Source of the DNA: Planctomycetaceae bacterium
GTDB lineage: Bacteria > Planctomycetota > Phycisphaerae > Phycisphaerales > SM1A02
NCBI GenBank assembly: GCA_947490615.1
Contig: CANLHK010000003.1
Coordinates: 186,001 to 250,000 of the forward strand
Length of the DNA stretch: 64,000 nucleotides
Direction: 5' to 3'
Shown: one piece after another, positions 34,759 through 43,593 of the stretch
Position numbering within the stretch: position 1 is the first letter of the stretch
How the letters are laid out: every line of letters starts with the position of its first letter
The notes under the pieces: model-generated
What the model was told of the DNA's origin: nothing
What the model saw: only the letters and a program-made list of their open reading frames with translations
The model's database searches: none
Translations under genes and position numbers: made by a program

Positions 34759-35688
34759 TTACGGCCGATGCGCGAGCGCACGGCGAATGACCTCGATCGC
34801 TTCGGCGCGCGCAACTCCTTCAAGAGCGCGACGCGGTGCGCGCACCCGCTCATCACCGGTCTGCGTCAGCACCATCGTCAGCTTGATCAGCTGGACGAAC
34901 TCAGGCACGGTGTCGAGCCGCAACAACGGAAGAAACCAGCGATAGAGCGCATCGCACGCCGCGATGTCCGCGGGAAGCGACGACTGCGCAAGCTGGAAGA
35001 GCTTCACGCTTTCAGCTGGCAGCGCGTTGGCAAGTCCTGCGATCCAGCCGCACGCACCCATGCGCGCTCCTTCGACGGCGCAATCATCGAGTCCGACCAA
35101 GGCGCCCACACCGCGCGAGCGACCAGTGCTTCCGGCGATGAGCGCGGTGAGCCGCCGCGCATCGCCTGAAGAGTCCTTCACGGCGACAAGATTGGCGTGC
35201 GCGTCCGCGAGCGCGAAAGTCTGCGCCGCTGTCACATCCACGCCGTAGGCGACGGGGTTGTTGTAGAGCATCATCGGAAGCGGGGCGGCCGAAAGCATCG
35301 CTTCAAAGTGCGCGCGATGTTCCGACCACGGTCCCTTGTGGACATAGGGCGGTAGAATCATGCAACCGCGCATGCCGATCTCGGCCGCAGCCTCGACTTG
35401 TCGCACCGCGTCCTTCGTCGAAGCAGCGGAAATCGTGGCAAACGCGCTGCCGTGCCCCTCACTGGCCGATGCGATCGCGCACCAACCAAGGACGCGCTCG
35501 TCATGCGAGAGCGTTTGTCCTTCGCCGAGCGAGCCCGGCCAGACTGTGCCGCTGCAACCCGCGCGCAGCATGCGATGCGCGAGATCGGCAAGTTTCGTCT
35601 CAGCGAGCGCGCCGTCATCATTCCACGGCGTCACCAGCGCAGGGATCACGCCGCGAAAGGGCGCACCAATCGTGTCAGAGGCAGTCAT
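34759..35688 (-). CDS. DHDPS-family lyase, probable 1-pyrroline-4-hydroxy-2-carboxylate deaminase
   Basis: A class I aldolase-fold enzyme of 309 aa related to dihydrodipicolinate synthase. Motifs are GVIPALVTPWNDDGALAETK, the GxxGE loop GSLGEGQTLSHDER, Tyr142 in MLYNNPVAYG and the Schiff-base Lys171 in LVAVKDSSGD. Housekeeping DapA would not be expected here. Lying between a 2-oxoglutarate semialdehyde dehydrogenase and a proline-racemase-family epimerase, the best guess is the deaminase that turns the cyclic imine of D-hydroxyproline into 2-oxoglutarate semialdehyde. 2-keto-3-deoxyarabinonate dehydratase activity is the alternative. It is convergent with the dehydrogenase and divergent from the epimerase. 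Confidence 0.75.
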   Translation of the reverse strand: MTASDTIGAPFRGVIPALVTPWNDDGALAETKLADLAHRMLRAGCSGTVWPGSLGEGQTLSHDERVLGWCAIASASEGHGSAFATISAASTKDAVRQVEAAAEIGMRGCMILPPYVHKGPWSEHRAHFEAMLSAAPLPMMLYNNPVAYGVDVTAAQTFALADAHANLVAVKDSSGDARRLTALIAGSTGRSRGVGALVGLDDCAVEGARMGACGWIAGLANALPAESVKLFQLAQSSLPADIAACDALYRWFLPLLRLDTVPEFVQLIKLTMVLTQTGDERVRAPRRALEGVARAEAIEVIRRALAHRP

Positions 35689-35739
35689 CCACGCAGCGTA
35701 ACCACGCAGCGTGAGACTCGCGCGCAGTATGCTGCGCGC

Positions 35740-36735
35740 TTGGATCTCTCGCGCTTCATCGATAGTCACACCGAAGGAGAGCCGACGCGGGTGCTGGTCG
35801 CACCTGATGGCGGACCGTTTCGCGAAACGCTTCCTGAGGTCCTTTCTCAACTCACCAAGAATGGCCGCGTGACGATCCCTGACGAATGGCTTGCCATCAG
35901 CGGCAATCCGCGCGCTGCCGAGGCGACGGTGTGCGCGCTCTGTTGTGCGCCTTCGACGCCCAAGGCCTACTGCGGCGTGTTGTTCTGGAATGCGACCGCG
36001 GTGCTGGGCATGTGCGGACACGGCACGATTGGCTTGGTTCGATCGATGATGGATCGTCAGCCTGACGCGCGACAACTGCGCATCGAGACGCGCGTTGGCG
36101 AAGTCGTTGTCGAGTCGCGCAGCGACGGCACGATTGCGTTTGACAATGTTCCCTCGCGGGTCCATGCGCGTGATGTCGAGGTGCCGTTGCCGCAGGGCGG
36201 CGCGGCGCGCGGAGATATCGCGTGGGGAGGCAACTGGTTTTTCATTGTGCGCCATGATGGATCCCAGCGTGGAACGACTCCCGGCAGCCGTGCGGCGCGG
36301 CCGATGCGCTCGCACGCGGAGGAACTCGCCTATGCCCGCGCGATTCAGCAGGGAATCGACCACGCGGGATTGCGCGCTGGCGCCGAGAACGGCGGCATGA
36401 TCGACCACATCGAACTGGTCTTTCCGCCCTCACGCCTCGACGCGGATGCCCGCAACTTTGTGCTCTGCCCCAACGGTTCCTACGACCGATCACCGTGTGG
36501 GACGGGTACGAGCGCGCTCCTGGCCTCGCTTGCAGAGCGCGGTGAACTCGCGCCGAGTGAAGCGTGGCGGCAGGAGTCCGCCATCGGCAGCGTCTTTCAG
36601 GCGCACTACAAGGCGCACGGACCACACACCATCACGCCAACGATTGCAGGACGCGCCTTCCTGCTCGCGCAGGGAACGCTGCGTCACGATCCCACCGACC
36701 CATCGCGCTACGGAACTTGGAAGGAACTCGCATGA
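35740..36735 (+). CDS. Proline racemase family, probable 4-hydroxyproline 2-epimerase
   Basis: A two-base racemase. Both catalytic cysteines are present: Cys92 in LGMCGHGTIG and Cys253 in SPCGTGTSA, which points to an epimerase or racemase rather than the trans-3-hydroxyproline dehydratase branch with Thr. Other marks are FIDSHTEGEPTRVLVAPDGG at the front and GAENGGMIDHIELVF. The start is uncertain: no in-frame ATG lies near the conserved N-terminus, so a TTG at 35740 is proposed, giving 331 aa, the normal length. It would interconvert trans-4-hydroxy-L-proline and cis-4-hydroxy-D-proline. The stop overlaps the malic enzyme start (ATGA). Confidence 0.82.
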   Translation: MDLSRFIDSHTEGEPTRVLVAPDGGPFRETLPEVLSQLTKNGRVTIPDEWLAISGNPRAAEATVCALCCAPSTPKAYCGVLFWNATAVLGMCGHGTIGLVRSMMDRQPDARQLRIETRVGEVVVESRSDGTIAFDNVPSRVHARDVEVPLPQGGAARGDIAWGGNWFFIVRHDGSQRGTTPGSRAARPMRSHAEELAYARAIQQGIDHAGLRAGAENGGMIDHIELVFPPSRLDADARNFVLCPNGSYDRSPCGTGTSALLASLAERGELAPSEAWRQESAIGSVFQAHYKAHGPHTITPTIAGRAFLLAQGTLRHDPTDPSRYGTWKELA

Positions 36736-38342
36736 GGAAAGAGGCACACGAGATTCTCTACAACCCGCGCCTGAACAAAGGCACGGCTTTCAGCGAAGCG
36801 GAGCGAGAGTTGCTCGGTCTGACTGGGCTCTTCCCTGACGCGGTGGATGATGCCTCGACGCAGCAGCAACGCGCCGCAGGGCAACTCGCGGTGCGTGCGA
36901 ACGACCTCGAGCGCTATGTGTTTCTCTCGGAGTTGCAGGATCGAAACGAGCGACTCTTCTATCAACTGCTGCGCAACGATCCCGCGCAGTACATGCCGAT
37001 CGTCTACACGCCGACCGTCGGTGAAGCGTGTCAGAAGTTTGGGCACATCATGCGGCGGCCCAAGGGCCTCTATGTCTCACTGCGGCATCGTGGACGCGTG
37101 AAGGACATCGTGCGCAATTGGCCTGAAGAAGATGTACGCATCGTCTGCGTGACCGATGGCGAGCGCATCCTTGGCCTCGGCGATCTCGGCGTCTGCGGCA
37201 TGGGCATCCCTGTAGGAAAGCTCGCGCTCTACACCGCTGTGGGTGGCGTTCCGCCAGGACGCTGCATGCCCGTGGTGATTGATGTCGGCACCAACAACGC
37301 AGGATTTCTCACCGACCCGCTCTATCCAGGACTCCGCCAGCCGCGTGCGCGTGGTGCGGAGTTTGACGCGCTGGTTGAGGAGTTCGTTCTCGCGGTGCAG
37401 GAGGTCCATCCGCGCGCGTGTATTCAGTTCGAAGACTTTCACAACACCACGGCGATCCCGCTGCTCGCGCGCTATCGCAATCGCGTGTGCTGCTTCAACG
37501 ACGACATCCAAGGAACCGCCTCGATCGCCGTCGCGGGACTCTTTGCGGGCTGCCGCGCATTGGGCAACACACTCGCGGATCACCGCTACCTCTTCTTCGG
37601 CGCAGGCAGTGCGGCCACGGGGATCGCTGATCTCCTCGTCCAGGCGATGTGTGCGCAAGGCTCCACCGAAGCAGCAGCGCGCGCGCGGGTCTGGCTCATG
37701 AACTCCAAGGGTTTGGTCGTGCAGGAGAATCCTGGCATTCAACCGCACCAGATTCCCTTCGTGCGCGAAGGCCGCTTGGTGCCCACGCTGCTTGAGGCAG
37801 TCCAAACGGTGAAGCCGACGGTGCTCATCGGCACGAGCACGCAGCCGCAGACCTTCACCCGCGAAGTGATCGAAGCGATGCGCGTCTACTGCAAGCGCCC
37901 GATTGTCTTTCCGTATTCGAATCCGACTTCGAAAGCCGAGTGCACCGCCGCGCAAGCGTGGAGTTGGACCAACGGCGAAGCGATCTTCGCCGCGGGTTCA
38001 CCTTTCCCCGCGTTTGAGATCAACGGACGCACGCTGATTCCTGGCCAAGGGAACAATGTCTACATCTATCCTGCGGTTGGCCTCGCGGTCTATGCCACCG
38101 AGGCCTCGCGCGTGACCGATGAGATGTTCCTCAAGGCTGCGGCTTCGTTGGCGTCACGCACGACCGACGCGGAGCTCTCGGTGGGCCTGATTTACCCGCC
38201 GATTCAGCGAATTCATGAGTCCGCCGTCGAGGTCGCCGTCGATGTCGCTGCGCTCATCTTTGATCGCGGCTTGGCGCGCGTCGAGCGCCCAAAGGACATC
38301 GAAGCGTGGATTCGCTCGAAGGTCTATCAGCCCGCCTATTGA
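36732..38342 (+). CDS. NAD-dependent malic enzyme (malate dehydrogenase, decarboxylating)
   Basis: Oxidatively decarboxylates malate to pyruvate. The 536-aa protein matches the large-subunit SfcA/ME type: YTPTVGEACQKFGHIMRRPK with catalytic Tyr, LGDLGVCGMGIPVGKLALYT with catalytic Lys, the metal-site segment IQFEDFHNTTAI, and CCFNDDIQGTASIAVAGLFA. The NAD-binding site FFGAGSAATGIADLLV and VFPYSNPTSKAEC complete it. The ATG overlaps the epimerase stop. In this setting it would drain C4 acids arising from hydroxyproline-derived 2-oxoglutarate (inference). Confidence 0.94.
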   Translation: MRKEAHEILYNPRLNKGTAFSEAERELLGLTGLFPDAVDDASTQQQRAAGQLAVRANDLERYVFLSELQDRNERLFYQLLRNDPAQYMPIVYTPTVGEACQKFGHIMRRPKGLYVSLRHRGRVKDIVRNWPEEDVRIVCVTDGERILGLGDLGVCGMGIPVGKLALYTAVGGVPPGRCMPVVIDVGTNNAGFLTDPLYPGLRQPRARGAEFDALVEEFVLAVQEVHPRACIQFEDFHNTTAIPLLARYRNRVCCFNDDIQGTASIAVAGLFAGCRALGNTLADHRYLFFGAGSAATGIADLLVQAMCAQGSTEAAARARVWLMNSKGLVVQENPGIQPHQIPFVREGRLVPTLLEAVQTVKPTVLIGTSTQPQTFTREVIEAMRVYCKRPIVFPYSNPTSKAECTAAQAWSWTNGEAIFAAGSPFPAFEINGRTLIPGQGNNVYIYPAVGLAVYATEASRVTDEMFLKAAASLASRTTDAELSVGLIYPPIQRIHESAVEVAVDVAALIFDRGLARVERPKDIEAWIRSKVYQPAY

Positions 38343-38357
38343 GGTGTCGTCGCCAAC

Positions 38358-39017
38358 TCAAGCAACATCGAGCACATCAGGCGGTGCCTTCTTGGAACGG
38401 CTGCGCACGATGAGTGCGGGAATGCCAAATCCAACAAGCATCAGTGCGCCGCAGCCGAAGACGCAGCCGCCTCCGAGTCCCTTGAGAAGCGCGATGCCCG
38501 AGTCCGCAAGCGCCGCCGCTTCCTCTTGCGTGACGGAGCCGATCATGATGGCGGCGGGGGTCGCTGAGCCATCACTGGCCTTGATGTCAAACTTGTACGA
38601 GCCAGATTCGACGACTTCGAAAGTGCCGATGAGATCAATCGGTGCCGAAGGGTTGCGCGGGCCGTTGTTCGCTTGGAACGCAACCGCATTCCCATCCTTG
38701 TCGGTGATCGAAACGGTGTAGCGCACATCGGTCGTTGGCGCTCCGATGATCTTGTCGCCGACCTTGCCATCTTTGGCGTACGCCACGGCGCCGCCGCCCT
38801 TCTCGAGTGTGAGTTCGATGGAGGCGGGCGCCTCAAAGGTGGTCGCTCGATCGGTGAGCGAGGTCACCATCGTCCCGAGGTTTGCCACGGCGTTCTGCGC
38901 GTCCGAGGTCACGAAGAGCACGATGCCCGCGATGATCAGGAGCACAGCGATGATCGTCAGCGCGAACAGGGTCGAAAGGAGGCAACTTCCGCGGTGGGGT
39001 GAGAGTCTGGTGCGCAT
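38358..39017 (-). CDS. Two-helix membrane protein of unknown function
   Basis: The 219-aa protein has an N-terminal helix (LLSTLFALTIIAVLLIIAGIVLFV), a 110-residue beta-rich middle (YTVSITDKDGNAVAFQANNG, LIGTFEVVESGSYKFDIKAS) and a C-terminal helix (GGGCVFGCGALMLVGFGIPA) with a basic tail. The middle resembles small beta-sandwich domains that face the envelope, but no family is recognised. The ATG at 39017 was chosen because residues upstream are Arg-rich and unlike a membrane-protein start. It is convergent with malic enzyme and divergent from the M48 protease. Confidence 0.65.
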   Translation of the reverse strand: MRTRLSPHRGSCLLSTLFALTIIAVLLIIAGIVLFVTSDAQNAVANLGTMVTSLTDRATTFEAPASIELTLEKGGGAVAYAKDGKVGDKIIGAPTTDVRYTVSITDKDGNAVAFQANNGPRNPSAPIDLIGTFEVVESGSYKFDIKASDGSATPAAIMIGSVTQEEAAALADSGIALLKGLGGGCVFGCGALMLVGFGIPALIVRSRSKKAPPDVLDVA

Positions 39018-39112
39018 GGGGGCAGCGTACCTTCTGAAGTGCAGCCGCATGCCGCCTTCGGCCGATAGTCGCGGCACCGCAGAGCGCAGTTGTTGCCGTG
39101 GAGGGTTCCGTC

Positions 39113-39925
39113 GTGGGTCTTGGGATTGTCCAACCGAGTTCGATTCTTGTGCTGTTGGCAGGCACGGCGATCACTTTGGCATGCACCGTCTCGTGCACCA
39201 CGGTGCCCGAAACCGGTCGGCGGCAGTTCGTGGTGCTCACCGCGAGCGATGAACGCGAACTCGGCGCTGCCGCCTACACCGAGCAGTTGACGGCGGCCAA
39301 GAAAGTTGCGTCGGGTCCCGACTTTGACCGCGTGCAACAGGTCGGCCAACGAATCGCTGCCTCGAGCGCGCGGCGCTACGGCGCGGCAGTCGCGAGTTTC
39401 GACTGGCAATTCGCGGTGATCGACACGCCTGAGGTCAACGCGTGGATGCTCCCTGGCGGCAAGAGTGCTGTGAACACGGGACTTCTTCGAGTGGCCACGA
39501 CCGACGACGAGCTGGCGGTCGTGGTCGGACACGAAGCGGCCCACGCGATCGCGCGTCACGGCGCCGAACGAATCTCGCGCGGCATGGCAACGCAACTCGT
39601 CCTCGGCATCATGCTCGCCTCAGGCGAAGTAGATCCGAGTCTGGTCGAAGCGACCGCCGTCGCGTACGGCGCGCTTGGCGAGACTGCCTTCAGTCGTCGC
39701 GAAGAGAGCGAGGCCGATCACATTGGTTTGCTCATCGCTGCCGACGCGGGCTACGACCCGCGCGCGGCGCTTCCTTTCTGGCAGAAGATGGCCAAGCAAG
39801 GTGGATCGAAGCCGCCCGAACTGCTTTCGACGCATCCAAGTTCGGACGCGCGCGCAGAGCGGCTCGCCCAACTCATGCCTGAAGCACTCAAGGTCTACAA
39901 CGCCGCGAAGGCGCGACGACAATGA
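39113..39925 (+). CDS. M48-family metalloprotease, predicted lipoprotein
   Basis: Zinc metallopeptidase of the envelope, BepA/LoiP-like. The 270-aa product has a signal peptide leading to Cys24 or Cys28 (AGTAITLACTVSCTT) as possible lipidation site, the zinc motif VVGHEAAHAIARHG (H140, E141, H144) and the third-ligand region SRREESEADHIGLLIAADAG. The MLPGGKSAVNTGLL segment is typical of the family. The GTG at 39113 was chosen because GGAGGG ends 7 nt before it. Its stop overlaps the MlaE-like start, so a protease of outer-membrane quality control is coupled to a lipid transporter. Confidence 0.87.
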   Translation: MGLGIVQPSSILVLLAGTAITLACTVSCTTVPETGRRQFVVLTASDERELGAAAYTEQLTAAKKVASGPDFDRVQQVGQRIAASSARRYGAAVASFDWQFAVIDTPEVNAWMLPGGKSAVNTGLLRVATTDDELAVVVGHEAAHAIARHGAERISRGMATQLVLGIMLASGEVDPSLVEATAVAYGALGETAFSRREESEADHIGLLIAADAGYDPRAALPFWQKMAKQGGSKPPELLSTHPSSDARAERLAQLMPEALKVYNAAKARRQ

Positions 39926-41049
39926 CCGATGCGGCACCGCAAGCCCGCGCCGAAGTTCGCGTGGGCGTTCGCGGTGATCAGCTTTCGATTGCGATTGAAG
40001 GCGCGTTGGTTCTCGAGACGGTCGGCGCGGTGTACGAATCGCTCGCTGCACCCTTGCGTCGCGCGCCGCGCGGTGTGGCGCTTGACTTGAGTGGCGTCAC
40101 CCGACTCGATGCTTCGGGCGTGGCGATTCCTGTCCACTTGTTTCGATACACCAAAGCTGCAGGCGGAACCTTTGCCCTCAGCGGTGTGAGCGGAGAGCGG
40201 CAACTGCTCATCGATCTCGCGTTGCGCGGACAGGATCCGGGTCCGCGCAAAGCTCCGCCAGGCGCTGTGCGCGTCGTGGGTGCGTGGGCGGGCGACATCT
40301 GGACGATCCTGACCGATCTTCTGCGGTTCAGCGGCGAGGTTTCGATCATCGCGTTGCAGATCGTGCGACGGCCGAGATTGCTCCGTTGGAAGGACACCGT
40401 CGCAGCGGTGGCGCGTCATGGAGCCGACGCGGTTCCCGTCGTCGGACTCCTTGGACTCCTCGTCGGCGCGATCATCGCGTTTCAGACCTACGACCCGATG
40501 GCCAAGTACGGCGCGAAACTGCAGGTGGCTGATGTGGTCGCGGTTTCGATCGTGCGCGAACTTGGCCCACTCATCACAGCGATCATTCTCGCGGGTCGCT
40601 CGGGGAGCGCGTTTGCCGCAGAGATTGGCACGATGAAGGTCACGCAAGAACTCGACGCGCTGCGCACCTTTGGACTTGATCCAGTGCGCTTCCTCGTGGT
40701 GCCGCGGATGTTGGCAACGCTCTTGGTCACGCCACTCCTTTCGGTGTACGCGTCGATCCTCGGTGTGCTCGGCGGCTTCCTCGTGCTCGGACCAAAGGGC
40801 ATCACCTTCATGCAGTACGCGTTGGAGGTTCGGGCGGCGCTCACCATCGGCGGCTACATGCAAGGACTGGGAAAGGCCGCCGTGTTTGCGCTGCTCGTCT
40901 CGGGCATCGGATGTTTAGCGGGATTGCGCACCGGGCAAGGACCAAGCGCCGTCGGACGGGCGGCGACGCGCGCCGTCGTCGCAGGAATCGTCGCCATTGT
41001 CGTGGCCGACAGTGTGCTCGGCTCGTTCTTCTACACGCTGGGAATCTGA
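39922..41049 (+). CDS. MlaE-type ABC permease with N-terminal STAS domain
   Basis: The 375-aa protein fuses a STAS domain (about 15-95: LSIAIEGALVLETVGAVYES, GVALDLSGVTRLDASGVAIP) to an MlaE permease (DAVPVVGLLGLLVGAIIAFQ, KYGAKLQVADVVAVSIVREL, GPLITAIILAGRSGSAFAAE, IGTMKVTQELDALRTFGLDP). In proteobacteria the STAS partner MlaB is a separate protein that controls the transporter; here it is built in. The complex exchanges phospholipids between inner and outer membranes. It is first of four overlapping transporter genes. Confidence 0.92.
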   Translation: MTDAAPQARAEVRVGVRGDQLSIAIEGALVLETVGAVYESLAAPLRRAPRGVALDLSGVTRLDASGVAIPVHLFRYTKAAGGTFALSGVSGERQLLIDLALRGQDPGPRKAPPGAVRVVGAWAGDIWTILTDLLRFSGEVSIIALQIVRRPRLLRWKDTVAAVARHGADAVPVVGLLGLLVGAIIAFQTYDPMAKYGAKLQVADVVAVSIVRELGPLITAIILAGRSGSAFAAEIGTMKVTQELDALRTFGLDPVRFLVVPRMLATLLVTPLLSVYASILGVLGGFLVLGPKGITFMQYALEVRAALTIGGYMQGLGKAAVFALLVSGIGCLAGLRTGQGPSAVGRAATRAVVAGIVAIVVADSVLGSFFYTLGI

Positions 41050-41052
41050 GCC

Positions 41053-41859
41053 ATGGCGACCACGCTGCCATCCTCACGAACCGTTGACGCACCACGCGGC
41101 GTCGCCATCGCGTTGCGCGGTGTGGCGATTGGATACAACGGTGAAGCGATCATCGAAGAGATCGACCTCGACATTCACCAAGGCGAGATCTTCTTCATCG
41201 GCGGTGGTTCGGGAAGCGGCAAGACGACCTTGCTCGCGTCGCTCATCACGCTGCGCCAACCGCTGCGGGGCAGCATCGTGCTCGATGGAATCGAAGTGGT
41301 CGGCGCCGACGAGGACGCGCTGAGCGCTGTCCGACGACGCTTCGGCATGATGTATCAACTCGGCGCGCTCTTCGGCGGCATGACGCTCCTCGAGAATGTG
41401 CGGATCCCACTCGAAGAGTTCACCACGCTTTCCAACGACGCGATGGATGGCGTCGCCCACGCCAAGCTCGGACTCGTCGGTCTTGCTGCGCACGCGCACA
41501 AACTTCCGAGCGAGATTTCAGGCGGCATGCAGAAGCGCGCTGCGATCGCTCGCGCACTCGCGCTCGATCCCTCCATTATCTTTCTCGATGAACCAAGTGC
41601 TGGGCTTGATCCAGTCACCAGCGCGGATCTCGATGCGTTGATCGTGGCGCTGAACCACATGCTGGGCACGACCTTCGTCGTCATCTCCCACGAGTTGGCG
41701 AGCATCTACTCGATTGGACATCGTCTGGCGATGCTCGATGGCGCGCGCAAGCGACTCGTCGCGCTCGGTTCACCAGCCGAACTCCGCGAGCACTCCCCTG
41801 ATCCGTGGGTTCGTCGATTTCTCACGCGCACAGCCAGCGCCAGCCAAGGAGCAGCCTGA
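41053..41859 (+). CDS. MlaF-type ABC transporter ATP-binding protein
   Basis: The 268-aa ATPase has Walker A GGGSGSGKTT at 50-59, Q-loop MMYQLGALFGGMTLLENVRI, signature ISGGMQKRAAIARALALDP, Walker B IIFLDEPSAGLDP and the H-loop VISHEL. The ALFGGMTLLENV and SGGMQKRAAIARA forms are diagnostic of the Mla/Ttg2A subfamily. It drives the MlaE-like permease encoded 3 nt upstream and is followed by the MCE protein with a 1-bp overlap (TGATG). Confidence 0.94.
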   Translation: MATTLPSSRTVDAPRGVAIALRGVAIGYNGEAIIEEIDLDIHQGEIFFIGGGSGSGKTTLLASLITLRQPLRGSIVLDGIEVVGADEDALSAVRRRFGMMYQLGALFGGMTLLENVRIPLEEFTTLSNDAMDGVAHAKLGLVGLAAHAHKLPSEISGGMQKRAAIARALALDPSIIFLDEPSAGLDPVTSADLDALIVALNHMLGTTFVVISHELASIYSIGHRLAMLDGARKRLVALGSPAELREHSPDPWVRRFLTRTASASQGAA

Positions 41860-42854
41860 TGAGTCCTGCAAGCGAAATCAAAGTCGGTGCCTTTGTCCTG
41901 GCCTCCGCGGGCCTCTTACTCGGCGGTGTCATTGCGCTCGGGTCAGGCAAGTTCTTTCAGGACACGCAGACACTCGAAACCTCGACGCGCGACTCGGTCG
42001 ATGGCCTGCAGGTGGGAAGCCCCGTGAAATACCGCGGCGTTCCTATCGGCGAAGTGTCCGCGATCTCATTTGCCGATCGGCTCTACCCCAGCAGTGACGG
42101 CGGTGAGGAGTTTGACTACGCGAGCCCAGTGGTCATTCGGATGAAGGTGCGCGCCGAAGTGTTTGGCTCGCAGCAATCCGAGCTCTTCACCAAGGACATC
42201 GAACGCGGTGTGGAGCAGGGGCTGCGCGCGCGCCTGCGATCGGCGGGACTGACGGGCGGCCTGTTTCTGGAACTTGACATGGCCAATCCCGTTGAGCATC
42301 CAGTTGCTGCGATGACCTATCACCCAGACTTTCCCTTCGTTCCGAGCGCGCCGAGCCAATTGGGCGAGGTCATCGCCGCGATCGAACGCATCACCGGCAG
42401 CATCGGGAACATCGACTTCGAAAACATCGGCACGGGCCTCAAAGAAGCGATCGCCTCCATCAATCGCGACATTGCTCCGAAACTCGACACCATGCTCGGT
42501 GACGCCAATCGTCTGATCAAGGAGCTTGAGAAGACCAATGTCATGTTGCAGGCGAGAATCACCGATCCGCGGGTCGACACGATGCTGACGGACGCAGCCG
42601 ATCTGACGGCGGGATTGCGCACCACGCTGCCATCGGCCATTCGTGAGTACGGTGCGTTTGGCGCGGAGCTCAATGCACTCATGAGCAGCGAGGAGTACGA
42701 GATTCGTCGGCTGCTCTCAGCGATGCGCGGCACCGTCGAGAACTTGGAACGAGTGACCGAGCGTGCGCGGCTAGATCCACCGCAGCTCTTCTTCGCCTCT
42801 CCCCCGCGCAAACTTGCGCCAGGCGAGATCGACGCGGGAGCCTCGAAGCCATGA
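41859..42854 (+). CDS. MCE/MlaD-domain substrate-binding protein
   Basis: The 331-aa product has an N-terminal anchor (VGAFVLASAGLLLGGVIALG), an MCE domain (SVDGLQVGSPVKYRGVPIGE, VEQGLRARLRSAGLTGGLFL) and a long C-terminal helical part with IGTGLKEAIASINRDIAPKL and GDANRLIKELEKTNVMLQAR. MCE proteins form hexameric rings or tubes that conduct lipid across the periplasm. The C-terminal helix of about 190 residues is much longer than E. coli MlaD and is closer to PqiB/Mce-type proteins that span part of the gap. It ends in an ATGA overlap with the lipoprotein gene. Confidence 0.9.
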   Translation: MSPASEIKVGAFVLASAGLLLGGVIALGSGKFFQDTQTLETSTRDSVDGLQVGSPVKYRGVPIGEVSAISFADRLYPSSDGGEEFDYASPVVIRMKVRAEVFGSQQSELFTKDIERGVEQGLRARLRSAGLTGGLFLELDMANPVEHPVAAMTYHPDFPFVPSAPSQLGEVIAAIERITGSIGNIDFENIGTGLKEAIASINRDIAPKLDTMLGDANRLIKELEKTNVMLQARITDPRVDTMLTDAADLTAGLRTTLPSAIREYGAFGAELNALMSSEEYEIRRLLSAMRGTVENLERVTERARLDPPQLFFASPPRKLAPGEIDAGASKP

Positions 42855-43516
42855 TGCGCCCGCGACCCACGCCAGGAACTTCGATGACCACTCCACGCAC
42901 CAGCTCGTTGACCCTGCTCGCTCTCCTCTGCGCGGTGTCCCTCACCAGTTGCAATGTGTTCGATCGCGATGCGCCGACGGACGCGTACTTCCTGCTCGCG
43001 CCCGCCGCGCAGCCGAAGGTTGACGGCGCGAAGCTCGGCAGCGTCGTGTTGCGGCGTGCCTCGGTGGTGCGCCCGTTTGGTGAGCGCGGATTTGTCTACA
43101 AGCTTTCCAACGGGCAGTGGCGGATCGATGCCTACAACGGATTTCTCGCGGATCCGATCGACATGATCACCGACGCGCTCTTGCGCGACTTCGATTCGTC
43201 GGGTCGATTCACCTTTGTGGCGGGAGCTGGCATCGTGACCGCGACCGACTTCGCGGCCGAGGTTCTCGTCGAGGAGTTCTTTACGGACTTCACCGATCCT
43301 GCCAAGGGCGTCGCGGTGGTGAGTCTGCGTGCGTACCTCGTCGATCGCCGCACCGAACGCGGCGGTGTGCATTGCACACTGCTCGGCACGGGCAGAGTCC
43401 CGCTTCACAACGGGAGTCCGATGGCAGTGGCTGAGGCGTTGTCTGCGGCCACCGCGCAGGCGATCGCAGGAGTTGTCTCCTCGCTTCCTGCATCAACTGC
43501 TCCCACGGCCCCCTGA
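42851..43516 (+). CDS. ABC-type transport auxiliary lipoprotein (PqiC-like, PF03886)
   Basis: The 221-aa product has a lipoprotein signal (SLTLLALLCAVSLTSC, lipid on Cys34) and the auxiliary domain: TDAYFLLAPA, LGSVVLRRASVVRPFGERGF, NGQWRIDAYNGFLADPIDMI, FTFVAGAGIV. The family (PqiC, YmbA) supports MCE transporters from the outer membrane. The start is set by the ATGA overlap with the MCE gene, although an internal ATG at codon 12 would give a shorter, more typical signal peptide. It closes the transporter operon. Confidence 0.83.
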   Translation: MMRPRPTPGTSMTTPRTSSLTLLALLCAVSLTSCNVFDRDAPTDAYFLLAPAAQPKVDGAKLGSVVLRRASVVRPFGERGFVYKLSNGQWRIDAYNGFLADPIDMITDALLRDFDSSGRFTFVAGAGIVTATDFAAEVLVEEFFTDFTDPAKGVAVVSLRAYLVDRRTERGGVHCTLLGTGRVPLHNGSPMAVAEALSAATAQAIAGVVSSLPASTAPTAP

Positions 43517-43593
43517 TGGGGCGGTAAGTCGTCAACGGCGCAGGCGCAGCACTCGTGCGGCGGCAGGCTGAACCGTTTACTCTGTGCGGCCCA

